Shown one piece after another: positions 63,926 through 64,000 of a stretch of 64,000 bases of DNA; the stretch's first letter is position 1; each line of letters begins with the position of its first letter. The position numbers were made by a program, and so were the translations under genes. Origin of the DNA: Saturnia japonica (taxonomy: Eukaryota; Arthropoda; Insecta; Lepidoptera; Saturniidae); assembly GCA_033032175.1 (NCBI GenBank), contig CM065325.1, positions 958,930 through 1,022,929 on the forward strand, given 5' to 3'. Below the pieces are notes generated by a model that saw only the letters and a program-made list of their open reading frames with translations, was not told where the DNA came from and made no database searches.

Positions 63926-64000
63926 GTCTTTATTCAATTTAGGCACTAAGAAGGCACTTAAGGACGTCAAAACACTACCAGCGGTTTGGAAAACATCCCG
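63926..64000 (-). repeat. LINE 3' UTR end (family L1), cut by window edge
   Basis: TCTTTATTCAATTTAGGCAC, TAAGAAGGCACTTAAGGACG and ACACTACCAGCGGTTTGG are the reverse complement of the terminal UTR at 8330-8405. The rest of the element would lie beyond the window. Confidence 0.72.

Overview
The window is AT-rich animal (insect) DNA with no bacterial or plasmid features. Dispersed repeats point to Lepidoptera (moth or butterfly): Helitron-like elements opening TCTATACTAATATTATAAAG, several tRNA-derived SINE families, a Jockey-clade LINE, mariner relics and a Copia element. The species cannot be told. I found no convincing host protein-coding gene. It reads as intergenic or intronic DNA built from transposable elements (TEs), many nested.

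Left third (1-22 kb): unique-looking AT-rich DNA with two CTCF-like motifs (near 1.96 and 3.49 kb), a SINE cluster (4.2-5.3 kb), a LINE 3' end and Helitron-like repeats (8.1-9.3 kb). A structurally complete Copia element (10947-15355) has 168-bp LTRs, an initiator-Met tRNA primer site, a polypurine tract and a 5-bp target duplication. It sits inside the 3' tail of a minus-strand LINE and carries one frameshift in the integrase core. A 707-bp non-autonomous Helitron (20496-21202) follows.

Middle (22-55 kb): a truncated, internally deleted Jockey copy (22206-23634) has a perfect 13-bp target duplication. Further on are a LINE inserted into another repeat (28.7 kb), an 86-bp tandem duplication (31.7 kb), three abutting repeats (35.1-36.3 kb), mariner pseudogenes (39.7 and 51.6-52.5 kb) and a hAT-type element with 8-bp target duplications carrying a LINE fragment (41823-43509). 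A LINE bracketed by inverted SINEs lies at 45.4-47.0 kb. A Helitron-like copy split by an RNase H-bearing LINE plus a foldback lies at 48.3-49.95 kb.

Right (55-64 kb): a full-length Jockey-clade LINE (55078-61008) has both ORFs open, a poly-A tail, a 12-bp target duplication and an Inr+DPE-like start. It lies inside a short TATA-box/AATAAA unit that may be a solo LTR or a host first exon. A second Helitron-like family, a 126-bp tandem array and a LINE 3' end close the window.

The most interesting connections are: a SINE-like repeat (47.0-47.4 kb) that shares its 3' tail with the Jockey LINE, which would fit a LINE/SINE partnership; three Jockey reading frames in one phase separated by two TAG codons that are both followed by GGC; and several unrelated-looking short families that share the same Helitron-type ends.
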